Positions 1 to 7,632 are shown, numbered from the stretch's first letter. The stretch: 64,000 nt of DNA from an uncultured Maribacter sp. (GCA_947498505.1 CANMKG010000006.1:62001-126000), one strand, 5' to 3'. Program-made: numbers and translations. Notes: a model not told the origin generated them from the letters alone.

Positions 1-129
1 TTTGCCTCATCAGTTTTAATTTCCAATTATGTAGATGCAATAGAAAAACCTAACATAAAGGAGATTGCACTTATGATAGCTGTTTTTATTCCTTTTTTAG
101 TGTTTGTTACAAGCTTAATTCTTCAATAA
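1..129 (+). CDS. C-terminal end of a membrane protein (partial)
   Basis: The window opens inside a reading frame (frame 1) that ends with TAA at 127-129. The 42 visible residues end in a strongly hydrophobic stretch of about 20 residues, so this is probably the last transmembrane helix of a membrane protein whose start lies outside the window. No family can be assigned from this fragment. It is followed after about 30 bases by the DUF4254 gene, which has its own promoter-like element, so the two need not be co-transcribed. Confidence 0.55.
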   Translation, partial: FASSVLISNYVDAIEKPNIKEIALMIAVFIPFLVFVTSLILQ

Positions 130-136
130 ATAGGGG

Positions 137-144
137 TATATTTG
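137..144 (+). promoter_or_regulatory. Bacteroidota -7 promoter element TATATTTG
   Basis: TATATTTG matches the TAnnTTTG element of the Bacteroidota primary sigma factor. It lies 18 bases before the ATG at 163. A transcript starting some 5-7 bases downstream would begin near 150, which disfavours the in-frame TTG at 157 as start of the DUF4254 gene. I see no clear -33 TTG at normal spacing. Confidence 0.5.
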
Positions 145-162
145 TTGTAAAATATATTGACT

Positions 163-765
163 ATGTTTAGTGATTTAGCTCTTAAAATCTTTGAAGAAAG
201 TATTACACAATACCATGTAAAAGATGACGTAAATCAATCATTTGATAATCCTTACCCTAAAGATGACGTAGCACATTTGTTGTATAGAAAAAACTGGATT
301 GACACTGTGCAATGGCATTACGAGGACATTATTAGAGACCCAGAAATTAATCCGGTTGATGCTTTGGTGTTAAAACGTAAAATTGATGCCAGTAATCAAG
401 ATAGAACGGATTTAGTGGAGTATATAGATAGCTATTTTCTTAATAAATATAAAAACGTATCTAAAACCTCAACGGCAACAATAAATACAGAAAGTCCGGC
501 ATGGGCAATAGATCGTTTATCAATTTTGGCTTTGAAAATATACCATATGGATGAAGAAGCCAATCGTAAGGACGCTTCCGAAGAACATTTGAATAAATGT
601 AACGAAAAGTTGAATATTCTTTTGGAACAGAAAAAGGATTTATCCTCTGCTATTGACCAGTTACTTACCGATATTGAAAATGGCGATAAGTTTATGAAAG
701 TATACAAGCAAATGAAAATGTATAATGACGATGAACTTAATCCTGTTTTAAGAGCTCAGAAATAA
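163..765 (+). CDS. DUF4254 family protein
   Basis: A 200-residue soluble protein without signal peptide. The conserved central block (residues about 65-90, with NPVDALVLKRKIDASNQDR) is what I recognise as DUF4254, a Bacteroidota family usually found beside glycosyltransferases. The last third is charged and helical, probably coiled coil. The ATG at 163 is preferred over the in-frame TTG at 157 because of the promoter element at 137-144. A GT9 glycosyltransferase starts 15 bases after the stop, so a joint role in surface glycan synthesis is likely but is inferred from context only; the biochemical function is unknown. Confidence 0.85.
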   Translation: MFSDLALKIFEESITQYHVKDDVNQSFDNPYPKDDVAHLLYRKNWIDTVQWHYEDIIRDPEINPVDALVLKRKIDASNQDRTDLVEYIDSYFLNKYKNVSKTSTATINTESPAWAIDRLSILALKIYHMDEEANRKDASEEHLNKCNEKLNILLEQKKDLSSAIDQLLTDIENGDKFMKVYKQMKMYNDDELNPVLRAQK

Positions 766-780
766 TTAAAATTTTTAGTT

Positions 781-1818
781 GTGAAGTCCCGAAAGCATAT
801 ACTCGTAATTAGATTATCAGCGATGGGTGATGTAGCAATGACAGTTCCTGTTTTGTCTTCATTTACACAACAATATCCAGATGTAAAAATTACGGTTTTA
901 ACTCGAGCTTTTTATGCACCTATGTTTTCTCAATTAAAGAATGTCACCGTTTTTGAGGTGGATGTTAAAGGAAAGCATAAAGGAGTTTTAGGTATACGAA
1001 AATTATATTTTGACTTAAAACCTTTAAGGATTGATGCTGTTGCCGACTTTCACAATGTGCTTAGAAGTAATGTTTTAAAATTTTTCTTTGGCTTTAGCGG
1101 TATTCCATTTATTCAGATTGATAAAGGGAGGAAAGAAAAAAAAGCTTTAACAGCTTCAGTCAACAAAAAATTTGAGGCATTAAAAACTAGTTTTGAGCGC
1201 TATGCTGATGTGTTTAGAACATTAGGTTTTCCCATAAACTTGTCTGAAGTAAACTTACCTAAAAGAGAACCATTAACCAATAAAGTTGTGGATTTGGTAG
1301 GCTCGGATGTTAAAAAATGGATTGGGATTGCCCCTTTTGCTGCCTTTAGTGGTAAAATGTATCCTTTGGGTTTGATGAAGGAATTAATAGCGCTTTTAAA
1401 TGTTAAGAGTGAATACAAAATATTACTTTTTGGAGGAGGAGAAACTGAAAAAGAAAAGTTAAACGCTCTCCAAGAAGAATATGGTAATTGTATAAATATT
1501 ACTGGGCAATTATCATTTGCGGAAGAGCTTTCACTAATTTCTAATTTGGATTGTATGGTTGCTATGGATAGTGGAAATGCGCATCTGGCAGCCATGTACG
1601 GAATAAATACGATTACGTTGTGGGGAGTTACGCATCCTCATGCTGGTTTTTACCCTTTTGGTCAAAATCCTGAAAACGCTTTGTTGTCAGATCGAAGTCA
1701 ATACCCTTTAATACCAACCTCAATCTATGGTAACAAATTTCCAGAAGGATATGAGTTTGTTATGAATACCATACAACCTCAAAGCGTTTATCAGAAAATA
1801 GTTAACGTATTATCTTAA
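781..1818 (+). CDS. Glycosyltransferase family 9 (heptosyltransferase-like)
   Basis: A 345-residue protein related to ADP-heptose:LPS heptosyltransferases. The N-terminus (KHILVIRLSAMGDVAMTVPV) has the IRLSAMGD signature of GT9, and the C-terminal half holds the nucleotide-sugar site with MDSGNAHLAAMYG and a TLWGVTHP block. It is expected to transfer a sugar to a lipopolysaccharide or lipooligosaccharide core at the inner face of the cytoplasmic membrane. Acceptor and donor cannot be read from the sequence. The start is GTG at 781, 15 bases after the DUF4254 stop. It converges with the TetR gene, with only 22 bases between the two stops. Confidence 0.88.
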   Translation: MKSRKHILVIRLSAMGDVAMTVPVLSSFTQQYPDVKITVLTRAFYAPMFSQLKNVTVFEVDVKGKHKGVLGIRKLYFDLKPLRIDAVADFHNVLRSNVLKFFFGFSGIPFIQIDKGRKEKKALTASVNKKFEALKTSFERYADVFRTLGFPINLSEVNLPKREPLTNKVVDLVGSDVKKWIGIAPFAAFSGKMYPLGLMKELIALLNVKSEYKILLFGGGETEKEKLNALQEEYGNCINITGQLSFAEELSLISNLDCMVAMDSGNAHLAAMYGINTITLWGVTHPHAGFYPFGQNPENALLSDRSQYPLIPTSIYGNKFPEGYEFVMNTIQPQSVYQKIVNVLS

Positions 1819-1840
1819 TCGTTTTGACTAGTTATTGTGT

Positions 1841-2458
1841 TTAAACATTTTCCTTTTTAGCCTCAATAGCCTTAAAGTATACTTTTATCTGGTGCATAAA
1901 ACGATATTTTAAAGCACTTGGTGCAGTTTCAACCATCATTGTACGTATTCCTAAAAAACTACTAATTAAAAATACAGCTACTGCTTCACTGTCAGTATGT
2001 CTATCAATATAACCATTGAATTTTCCTCTTTGCAGTGTAGAAACTAGGTTTACCTCCCATATTTTTAAAACATCATTCAGATGCTTCATTATTTTAGGGT
2101 TTCTTCCGTTAAACTCAGAGATGAAGTTTCCTAAAATAAAACCAAAATCCATTTCGTTGTGTACGGCAGTTTCTAAAGCGTCCTCAAAACAATTTGTTAT
2201 AAGTTCAAATGGATTTTCGTGACCTTCTATAGGTTCTATTAAAAGACTGTATACTTTTCTTGCTAATAGATTTTGAACAATTTCAATGAAGAAATCTTCC
2301 TTAGACGAAAAATGATAATAGAAAGCGCCTTTTGAAAGGGATAGTTCTTTTAAAATGTCATCAATACTAGTATTATAATATCCTTTTGTATAGAATAATT
2401 CCAGTCCAGTTTTTTGCATGTTTTGCATGGTAGCCATGCGTTTAAGATTCTTGTTCAT
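1841..2458 (-). CDS. TetR/AcrR family transcriptional regulator
   Basis: A 205-residue regulator. Residues about 15-60 form the TetR helix-turn-helix (ELFYTKGYYNTSIDDI, then LSLSKGAFYYHFSSKEDF). The C-terminal ligand domain resembles the NemR/YcdC-type fold in length and in its helix before EVNLVSTLQRGKFNGYID. It lies downstream of arsS in the same direction, but a 245-base gap with two dyad sites separates them, so it may have its own promoter. The dyad ATAGACCATTGGGTCTAT lies 23 bases upstream of the ATG and is the obvious autoregulatory operator candidate. Ligand unknown; whether it controls the arsenosugar genes, the patatin gene or both is inference. Confidence 0.9.
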   Translation of the reverse strand: MNKNLKRMATMQNMQKTGLELFYTKGYYNTSIDDILKELSLSKGAFYYHFSSKEDFFIEIVQNLLARKVYSLLIEPIEGHENPFELITNCFEDALETAVHNEMDFGFILGNFISEFNGRNPKIMKHLNDVLKIWEVNLVSTLQRGKFNGYIDRHTDSEAVAVFLISSFLGIRTMMVETAPSALKYRFMHQIKVYFKAIEAKKENV

Positions 2459-2480
2459 AACGATTTGGGTTTTACGTTAA

Positions 2481-2498
2481 ATAGACCATTGGGTCTAT
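2481..2498. promoter_or_regulatory. Dyad operator candidate upstream of tetR (ATAGACC..GGTCTAT)
   Basis: ATAGACCATTGGGTCTAT has perfect 7-base arms around a 4-base centre and sits 23 bases before the tetR start. The layout of two 8-base half sites and a 2-base centre is typical of TetR-family operators. From memory, a TAGACC-n4-GGTCTA box is known for NemR, so a NemR-like repressor is possible. Its half site (ATAGACCM) partly resembles the ACMAACYA half site of the dyads listed elsewhere in this window. Confidence 0.55.
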
Positions 2499-2608
2499 AA
2501 CAAAGAACCAGCGATTGCTAAAACTGGTGAACAATAAATGATAAACTGTGCATAAAAAACGGTCAACCGACAAAAATCGGGTGAACTACACTTTTTTTTC
2601 AAATAGTA

Positions 2609-2626
2609 ACAAACTAGGTGGTCGGT
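2609..2626. promoter_or_regulatory. TetR-type operator candidate, copy A
   Basis: ACAAACTAGGTGGTCGGT forms two imperfect inverted half sites (ACAAACTA and, on the other strand, ACCGACCA) around GG. It lies in the arsS-tetR gap, 78 bases past the arsS stop and 151 bases upstream of tetR. The same 18-bp layout recurs at 5080, 5206, 36022 and 36148. Its centre is 128 bp from the centre of the ATAGACC dyad. Confidence 0.5.
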
Positions 2627-2703
2627 TTATATGTTTAGTTTTTACGATTAAAAACAATCAAAAGTAAACTTAGGATTACTTTTTGAAATCTAAAAACCTA
2701 CTT

Positions 2704-3759
2704 TTACGCTACTGTCCCTTGACAACTGCTTCCCGCTCCAGCGGTACATCCGTAACAATGCTGAGATATAATTATGTTTCTATCATTCAATATATCTTCA
2801 TTGTAATCCTTTATATGTTTAACCTTACTAGCTACTTTTAAACCCAGCATTTGGTTAAAATCGCAATCATATAACCAACCATCCCAACTAATAGATATTG
2901 TGTTTGTACACATTACATTAGCAACAGCGGCCGGATTGTATGCTTCTACAAGTGCGTACATATAGTCTTCGTAATTTTCAGAAGCTATTAAGTAGTCTAA
3001 AAAACGGGATATTGGAAGGTTTGTTATTGCAAAAAGATTATGAAATTGGATATTAAAATCCTCTAGCAATGCTTTTTTAAAATCTTTTTCCATTGCCATT
3101 TGGTCCCCAGGTAAAAATGCACCGGAAGGATTGTAAACCAAGTCTAGACGCAAATCACTATCTGGCATACCATATCCAACAGCATTAAGCTCTTGTAGTG
3201 CTTTTATAGATTTATCAAAAACACCATCTCCGCGTTGCTTATCCGTTTTTCCTCTTGTATAATGTGGCATTGACGAAATTACGTGTACATTATGTTTTTT
3301 AAAGAAATCAGGCAAATCATAATATTTTTTGTTTGCACGTATAATGGTAAGATTAGATCTAACAATAAAGTCTTTAATACCTGCTTTAGAAGCTTCCTCA
3401 ACAAACCATCTGAAATTTGGATTCATTTCTGGAGCACCTCCGGTTAAATCTAAAGTATGAGCTCCTGTTGTTTTAATAATATCCAGGCACTGTTGCATGG
3501 TTTCTTTTGTCATGATTTCCTTTCTATCTGGACCAGCATCTACATGACAGTGTTCGCAAACCTGATTACACATGTAACCAACATTAATCTGCAAAATTTC
3601 AAGCTTTTTAGGACGAAGTGGAAAATGCCCTATCTCTGATATTTTATCTTTGAAATATGGCAACTCGCCGTCTGCAAAAATTCCTCCGTCAAGAATTTCT
3701 AACTGTTTATTAGTTTGCGCAAGCTCGTCTTGTCTTGCTTTTAATGATTTTGTCGCCAT
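2704..3759 (-). CDS. arsS: Arsenosugar biosynthesis radical SAM protein ArsS-like
   Basis: A 351-residue radical SAM enzyme. The 4Fe-4S cysteines are C64, C68 and C71 (GYMCNQVCEHCHVDAGPD), followed by a DLTGGAPEMNP block for SAM contact. The C-terminal tail HCYGCTAGAGSSCQG (C335, C338, C346) is the hallmark of the radical SAM/Cys-rich (earlier rSAM/selenodomain) family now called ArsS. That family is associated with transfer of the SAM 5'-deoxyadenosyl group to methylated arsenic for arsenosugar synthesis. Two upstream genes, an AhpD-like protein and a TIGR04282-type glycosyltransferase, are standard partners, which strengthens the call. This copy uses Cys throughout, with no in-frame TGA. 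No arsM is visible nearby. Confidence 0.88.
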   Translation of the reverse strand: MATKSLKARQDELAQTNKQLEILDGGIFADGELPYFKDKISEIGHFPLRPKKLEILQINVGYMCNQVCEHCHVDAGPDRKEIMTKETMQQCLDIIKTTGAHTLDLTGGAPEMNPNFRWFVEEASKAGIKDFIVRSNLTIIRANKKYYDLPDFFKKHNVHVISSMPHYTRGKTDKQRGDGVFDKSIKALQELNAVGYGMPDSDLRLDLVYNPSGAFLPGDQMAMEKDFKKALLEDFNIQFHNLFAITNLPISRFLDYLIASENYEDYMYALVEAYNPAAVANVMCTNTISISWDGWLYDCDFNQMLGLKVASKVKHIKDYNEDILNDRNIIISQHCYGCTAGAGSSCQGTVA

Positions 3760-3835
3760 TTTTTATTGTATTCTTTATTTAAATCTAGGGCATTGGATAA
3801 TGCAAAATCTTTGAAAAACGATATTTTCTTCCTGA

Positions 3836-4171
3836 TTACATGCTTAACTTATCATATTTGTTCATCATTTGAACACCGTGAACTAATGTAGCTCCACTTT
3901 CAATAGCCGCTCCTGCATGTACAGCTTCCATCATTTCCTCTTTAGTAATACCTTTTTGAAGGCCATCTTTAGTATAAGCATCTATGCAATAGGGGCATTT
4001 AACAACATGTGCTACAGCAAGAGCTATTAGTGATTTTTCCCTGGCACTTAGAGCGCCTTCTTCAAAGACTTTTCCGTAGTATTCAAAAAACTTGTTTCCA
4101 AGCTCTTCACTCCATTCTGTTATTTTTCCAAATTTTCTTAAATCGGCTGCGTCGTAATAGTTGTTTGCCAT
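3836..4171 (-). CDS. AhpD-like, arsenosugar-associated peroxidase-like protein
   Basis: A 111-residue carboxymuconolactone decarboxylase/AhpD-fold protein. The redox motif is CPYC at residues 59-62 with a histidine four residues before it (AHVVKCPYC), as in alkylhydroperoxidase AhpD. The short version encoded directly before the radical SAM/Cys-rich gene is known as the arsenosugar biosynthesis-associated peroxidase-like protein. It lies 76 bases upstream of arsS in the same direction, so co-transcription is likely. Its role is probably a thiol-disulphide step or protection of the pathway; the exact reaction is not established. Confidence 0.85.
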   Translation of the reverse strand: MANNYYDAADLRKFGKITEWSEELGNKFFEYYGKVFEEGALSAREKSLIALAVAHVVKCPYCIDAYTKDGLQKGITKEEMMEAVHAGAAIESGATLVHGVQMMNKYDKLSM

Positions 4172-4290
4172 TATCTTTATTTTAATAGTAGTTGATTAAT
4201 ATGTTTCACATAGGATTGAATTCTCAAATCCAAGTGTTATGATTTTGTTCAAAATTTTGAATATATACTAAGGTCTTAAGTAAGGAAGTT

Positions 4291-4980
4291 TTAGAATAAA
4301 GGAGACCCTTTATTAAAAGAAGAAGGTAAAAATGTTTTTTTAATACCAAAAAGTATATTCTGGAGCAATGTTTTAGCAAATAAGCGAAGGATTTCGACAA
4401 TTTCTAATCGTATACGATTAGAAATTTTTCGAAATAAATTCAGCATAAACCTTAAATCATCAATAGAATCTACATCTCTGAGCGTTTTTAATTTAAATGT
4501 TGATGAGGAATTTGCAACAAGCCATTCTGTAATTTCCGAAGTAATTTTTGATGTACACCAAGAAAAACCACTAAAAACATTGGCATTGAAATTGCATTTA
4601 TTGATGCCTAAAAGGTAAAATCCACCATCCGCAGATGGTCCTAAGACTGTTTTGTTGTCTTTTAATTTTTCAGATGCGTTTAAAATTTGAAATGATTCAA
4701 GTTGCGGTGTATCATTGCCAATTGTAATAACGTTTTCGTATCCTAAATCAAAAACATCTTGTATGGCATTTGTAAATTTTTCACCAAAAGAAAAACCACG
4801 CTGTTTAGTTTCCGAAAAGACATAATAGGGTAGCCCAGTTTTTTCAACTTTTCCAATAGTATCTTTTGAAAACTCTTCAAACAAAAAATTACTTTTTGGA
4901 ATAGATTTTTGCCTAGCATCTTCTTGTGCAGAATTTGCAAAAATTAAAACAGCCGTAGTATGTTTTTTCTTAGGAATCAA
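4291..4980 (-). CDS. TIGR04282-type arsenosugar biosynthesis glycosyltransferase (GT-A fold)
   Basis: A 229-residue protein of the DUF2064/TIGR04282 group (rSAM/selenodomain-associated transferase 1), recognised from VITIGNDTPQL and GPSADGGFYLLGI near the middle. These are GT-A-fold nucleotidyl/glycosyltransferases that accompany ArsS. Only TTG at 4980 gives a full-length N-terminus; no suitable ATG lies near it. It is first in the minus-strand run glycosyltransferase, AhpD-like, arsS. A dyad at 5080-5097 lies 100 bases upstream. The C-terminal 60 residues are basic and hydrophobic and look less conserved. The usual second transferase (TIGR04283) is not in the window. Confidence 0.82.
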   Translation of the reverse strand: MIPKKKHTTAVLIFANSAQEDARQKSIPKSNFLFEEFSKDTIGKVEKTGLPYYVFSETKQRGFSFGEKFTNAIQDVFDLGYENVITIGNDTPQLESFQILNASEKLKDNKTVLGPSADGGFYLLGINKCNFNANVFSGFSWCTSKITSEITEWLVANSSSTFKLKTLRDVDSIDDLRFMLNLFRKISNRIRLEIVEILRLFAKTLLQNILFGIKKTFLPSSFNKGSPLF

Positions 4981-5079
4981 AAAAAGTTTTTCTAAGGTAA
5001 ATTTACACTTTTTAAGTGCTAAGTTTTTTGTCGTGTAATTTTTAATCGAATTACAGATAAATTACTAAAAATAAGATTT

Positions 5080-5097
5080 ACCAACTAAGTGGTTTGT
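5080..5097. promoter_or_regulatory. TetR-type operator candidate, copy B
   Basis: ACCAACTAAGTGGTTTGT: half sites ACCAACTA and, on the other strand, ACAAACCA around a 2-base centre. It lies 100 bases upstream of the leftward glycosyltransferase start. Its centre is exactly 126 bp from that of copy C. Confidence 0.5.
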
Positions 5098-5205
5098 TAA
5101 CGCAGTTCAAAAAAGAGTTATTTTGATATGTAATAGCTATTAAAGGAACCAAAAAATGGTTGAAACGTAACACTGATTCACATTTTAAAAGAATAATAGA
5201 AAACT

Positions 5206-5223
5206 TAAAACTAACTAGTTTGT
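5206..5223. promoter_or_regulatory. TetR-type operator candidate, copy C (one weak half)
   Basis: TAAAACTAACTAGTTTGT reads ACAAACTAGTTAGTTTTA on the minus strand. One half site (ACAAACTA) is perfect and the other is degenerate. It ends 43 bases before the promoter element at 5266 of the patatin gene, a suitable place for an operator or activator site. Confidence 0.42.
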
Positions 5224-5265
5224 TAAATCAATTAAAATTTTAACCTGCTTTTGAGTTAATCCCTA

Positions 5266-5273
5266 TAAATTTG
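5266..5273 (+). promoter_or_regulatory. -7 promoter element TAAATTTG of the patatin gene
   Basis: TAAATTTG fits TAnnTTTG. Transcription would start near 5280, which rules against the in-frame TTG at 5278 as start codon and favours the ATG at 5308. Confidence 0.5.
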
Positions 5274-5307
5274 AAGTTTGCAGCAGGCAAATAAAAACGT
5301 TGTTATT

Positions 5308-6093
5308 ATGAATTTAGAAACACTTCAAGCAAAGAAAATAGGGTTAATATTATCTGGAGGAGGTGTTCGTGGAATGGCTCATATTGGCTTAATCAAAGCC
5401 TTAAAGGAGTTTAATCTTAGTGCGGACGTGGTTGCTGGATCAAGTGTTGGAGCTTTGGTGGCTGGGTTGTATGCTAACGGAAAATCTACTGACGAGATGC
5501 TTCATTTTTTTGAGGACACACCGCTTTTTAAATATAGTTTTTTTACGATTAATAAGGCCGGATTTTTAGATACTGTAAAATATATAGAGCTTTTTAAGAC
5601 ATATTTTCCTGATAATACTTTTGAAGCCTTACAGAAGAAACTTTTTGTTGTAGCTACTAATCTGGAGTTAGGAGAAGAAAAAATGTTTTCTAGCGGCGAG
5701 CTTATAAGACCTTTATTAGCTTCTGCGGCTTTACCTCCAGTATTTAGTCCTGTAGAAATAGGGGGATTTTTATATGCGGATGGAGGAATTATGAATAATT
5801 TTCCGAAAGAGTATGTGGACCCATTTGTAAATTTTACTATTGGTAGTAATGTTTCTATCGCGGGAGAGATTGGAAAAAAGGATGTAAAAAACCCAATACA
5901 AATGGCTGCGCGTGTAACCGGCCTAATGATATACGCTTCTAGTAAAAAGAAGGTTCAGGAATGCGATTTAGCAATTTCACCTAAAGCACTGGAGAGTATT
6001 GGTCTTTTGGATAAAAAGGGTATTAAAAAAGCTTATGAAATTGGTTATTCCGAGACTATGAAAAGTTTAGAAAACCTTTTTAAACTAAGCTAA
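5308..6093 (+). CDS. Patatin-like phospholipase family protein
   Basis: A 261-residue RssA/YchK-type patatin. The oxyanion loop GGGVRG (17-22), nucleophile motif GSSVG with Ser46, and catalytic Asp158 in DGG (YADGGIMNNFP) are all present, so it should be an active Ser-Asp dyad acyl hydrolase. There is no signal peptide, so action in the cytoplasm or at the inner membrane is likely. The ATG at 5308 is chosen over the TTG at 5278 because of the promoter position. The stop overlaps the convergent reductase gene by a few bases. Two dyads upstream suggest repressor control. Confidence 0.9.
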   Translation: MNLETLQAKKIGLILSGGGVRGMAHIGLIKALKEFNLSADVVAGSSVGALVAGLYANGKSTDEMLHFFEDTPLFKYSFFTINKAGFLDTVKYIELFKTYFPDNTFEALQKKLFVVATNLELGEEKMFSSGELIRPLLASAALPPVFSPVEIGGFLYADGGIMNNFPKEYVDPFVNFTIGSNVSIAGEIGKKDVKNPIQMAARVTGLMIYASSKKKVQECDLAISPKALESIGLLDKKGIKKAYEIGYSETMKSLENLFKLS

Positions 6094-7139
6094 ACATCAT
6101 CAAAATCTATTTTTAAAGTTGGTGTTGTTGCATGTGCTTGACAAGCTAGTATATATCCATCTTCAATTTCTCCATCAGTTAAAATCTGGTTTTTCACCAT
6201 TTCTACTTTTCCCTCAGTTACCTTGGCTATACAACTGCTACAAACACCTCCTTGACAAGAATACGGAGCATCAATATCTTCTTTAATAAGAGCATCTAAT
6301 ACTATAGTGGATTTGTCTATTTCCAATGAAAACTCTTCATCATCAACAGTTACAGTTAATTGTGTAGTACCATCGGCAGATACAGGCAATTCATCTTTAA
6401 TTTCAGTTGAGGTAAAAAGTTCAAAATGAATTTTATCTTTTGAAATTTCGTTTTCAGCTAAGGTAGCTTCAACATTACGAATCATAGCCTCAGGACCACA
6501 TAAATAAAAGGCATCAAAGTCAATATCTTTATGCTTGTTTTTCAACACATAGTTTACTGTAGAAGTGTCTATCCTGCCAAATAACGAATTATCTTCACGA
6601 GTTTGACTATTTGTAAAATACACAAAAAACCTATTGGTATATTCAAGCTCTAGTTTAACTAAATCGGTGTAAAACATAGCCTCTTTGAGAGATTTATTAC
6701 CGTAAACCAAAACAAAAGTGTTTTTAGTATTTGCAGATAAAACGCTTTTAGCAATGCTTAAAATTGGAGTAATACCACTTCCGGCTGCAAAAGCAACTAT
6801 GTTTTCTGGCTTGTTGGCTGTTGCATACGTAAACCTTCCTTCTGGAGGCATAACTTCTAAAACGTCTCCTACTGCAATTTTGCTATTTGCGTAATCGGAA
6901 AAACCTTCTTTACCTACTTTTTTTACTCCAATAGTAAATGATTCAGCGTTAGGGGTAGAGCTTATTGAATATGCTCTTCTAAATTCTTTGCCTTTAACTT
7001 CCTTTTTAATTGTGATATACTGCCCTGGAAGAAAAGTAAAAGTTTCTGATAATTCTGAAGGAATAAAAAAAGTTATAGCGACAGAACTGGGAGTTAATTG
7101 ACTTACGTGCTTTACCGCTAGTGGATGAAAATTGGCCAT
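6090..7139 (-). CDS. PaaE-like ferredoxin-dependent oxidoreductase (FAD/NAD(P)H/2Fe-2S)
   Basis: A 349-residue electron transfer protein with three domains: FAD-binding (residues about 5-105, with RAYSISSTP), NAD(P)-binding (about 110-235, with AAGSGITPILSI and YLCGPEAM) and a C-terminal plant-type 2Fe-2S ferredoxin domain with C295, C300, C303 and C333. This order matches the phenylacetyl-CoA epoxidase reductase PaaE and related flavohaem-type reductases. No paaABC genes are present here, so the partner oxygenase or desaturase is unknown. It stands alone, converging with the patatin gene. Confidence 0.88.
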   Translation of the reverse strand: MANFHPLAVKHVSQLTPSSVAITFFIPSELSETFTFLPGQYITIKKEVKGKEFRRAYSISSTPNAESFTIGVKKVGKEGFSDYANSKIAVGDVLEVMPPEGRFTYATANKPENIVAFAAGSGITPILSIAKSVLSANTKNTFVLVYGNKSLKEAMFYTDLVKLELEYTNRFFVYFTNSQTREDNSLFGRIDTSTVNYVLKNKHKDIDFDAFYLCGPEAMIRNVEATLAENEISKDKIHFELFTSTEIKDELPVSADGTTQLTVTVDDEEFSLEIDKSTIVLDALIKEDIDAPYSCQGGVCSSCIAKVTEGKVEMVKNQILTDGEIEDGYILACQAHATTPTLKIDFDDV

Positions 7140-7214
7140 AGTATTATATTAAGTCTCTAAAAAAGAGAGTGCAAAATTACATAAAGCTGGCATTGTACTA
7201 AAGAAGATTACAAA

Positions 7215-7262
7215 AAATATATACCTAAGTTTTTTATGTATAAGAAAATTATGTATATATTT
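7215..7262. promoter_or_regulatory. Inverted repeat overlapping the padR promoter (candidate autoregulatory operator)
   Basis: AAATATATAC at 7215-7224 and its exact reverse complement GTATATATTT at 7253-7262 are 28 bases apart. The right arm overlaps the TATATTTG promoter element at 7256-7263. PadR regulators commonly bind AT-rich dyads over their own promoter. The AT-rich composition makes chance matches easier. Confidence 0.4.
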
Positions 7263-7263
7263 G
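7256..7263 (+). promoter_or_regulatory. -7 promoter element TATATTTG of the padR operon
   Basis: TATATTTG fits TAnnTTTG and lies 13 bases before the ATG at 7277, implying a very short leader of about 5-10 bases. Confidence 0.5.
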
Positions 7264-7276
7264 AGTTGATAGAAGT

Positions 7277-7621
7277 ATGAGCATGGGGAATTCTAAATTA
7301 TATAAGGGCAGTTTAAATACTATTATTCTTAAGTTATTGGACGAGCGGGGGAAAATGTATGGCTATGAAATAACCCAAAAGGTAAAGGAACTCACAAAAG
7401 GTGAGTTGAACATTACTGAAGGAGCTTTATATCCTGCACTTCATAAACTAGAAGCAGAGGGTTTGTTAGATGTAGAGATAGCTAAGGTGGATAATCGTTT
7501 ACGAAAGTATTATAAGCTCACAGAGGCAGGTGAGAAAGAAACAGTTAATCGTTTGCAAGAATTAGAAGAGTTTATTCGTAGCATGCAAAACTTGGTAAAC
7601 CCTAATTGGAGTATTTCTTAA
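7277..7621 (+). CDS. PadR family transcriptional regulator
   Basis: A 114-residue winged-helix protein of the small PadR type. Typical features are GSLNTIILKLLDERGKMYGYEI at the start and ITEGALYPALHKLEAEGLL with the wing residues RLRKYYKLTEAG. It heads a probable operon with two related membrane proteins and a DUF2059 protein, a common layout in Flavobacteriaceae where PadR controls a small set of membrane proteins. The ATG at 7277 follows the promoter element closely; an in-frame ATG at 7283 is also possible. Confidence 0.92.
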   Translation: MSMGNSKLYKGSLNTIILKLLDERGKMYGYEITQKVKELTKGELNITEGALYPALHKLEAEGLLDVEIAKVDNRLRKYYKLTEAGEKETVNRLQELEEFIRSMQNLVNPNWSIS

Positions 7622-7632
7622 AATTAGTATTC

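Larger units (their letters stand above)
4981..5307. other. Divergent intergenic region with two dyad sites
   Basis: This AT-rich gap separates the arsenosugar operon (leftward) from the patatin gene (rightward). It holds no ORF worth calling. It contains two copies of the 18-bp operator-like dyad, with centres 126 bp apart, and a TAAATTTG promoter element for the rightward gene. A short hairpin (CACTT-TTT-AAGTG) occurs near 5008-5020. Confidence 0.5.

Noticed and set aside
1181-1200. AAAACTAGTTTT palindrome inside the GT9 gene as an operator
   Set aside because: It lies in coding sequence and lacks the 18-bp layout of the intergenic dyads.
1200-1595. 131-codon frame antisense to the GT9 gene
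   Set aside because: Lies entirely inside a well-supported gene on the other strand and has no family features; one of many shadow frames in AT-rich DNA.
5080-5223. MITE bounded by inverted repeats
   Set aside because: Ends match only 12 of 18 as inverted repeats, there is no target duplication, and each end is itself a dyad, which fits operators better. The same idea is kept open, with low weight, for 36022-36165.
5278-5307. TTG at 5278 as start of the patatin gene
   Set aside because: The -7 promoter element at 5266-5273 puts the transcript start at about 5280, after this codon; ATG at 5308 fits the family.
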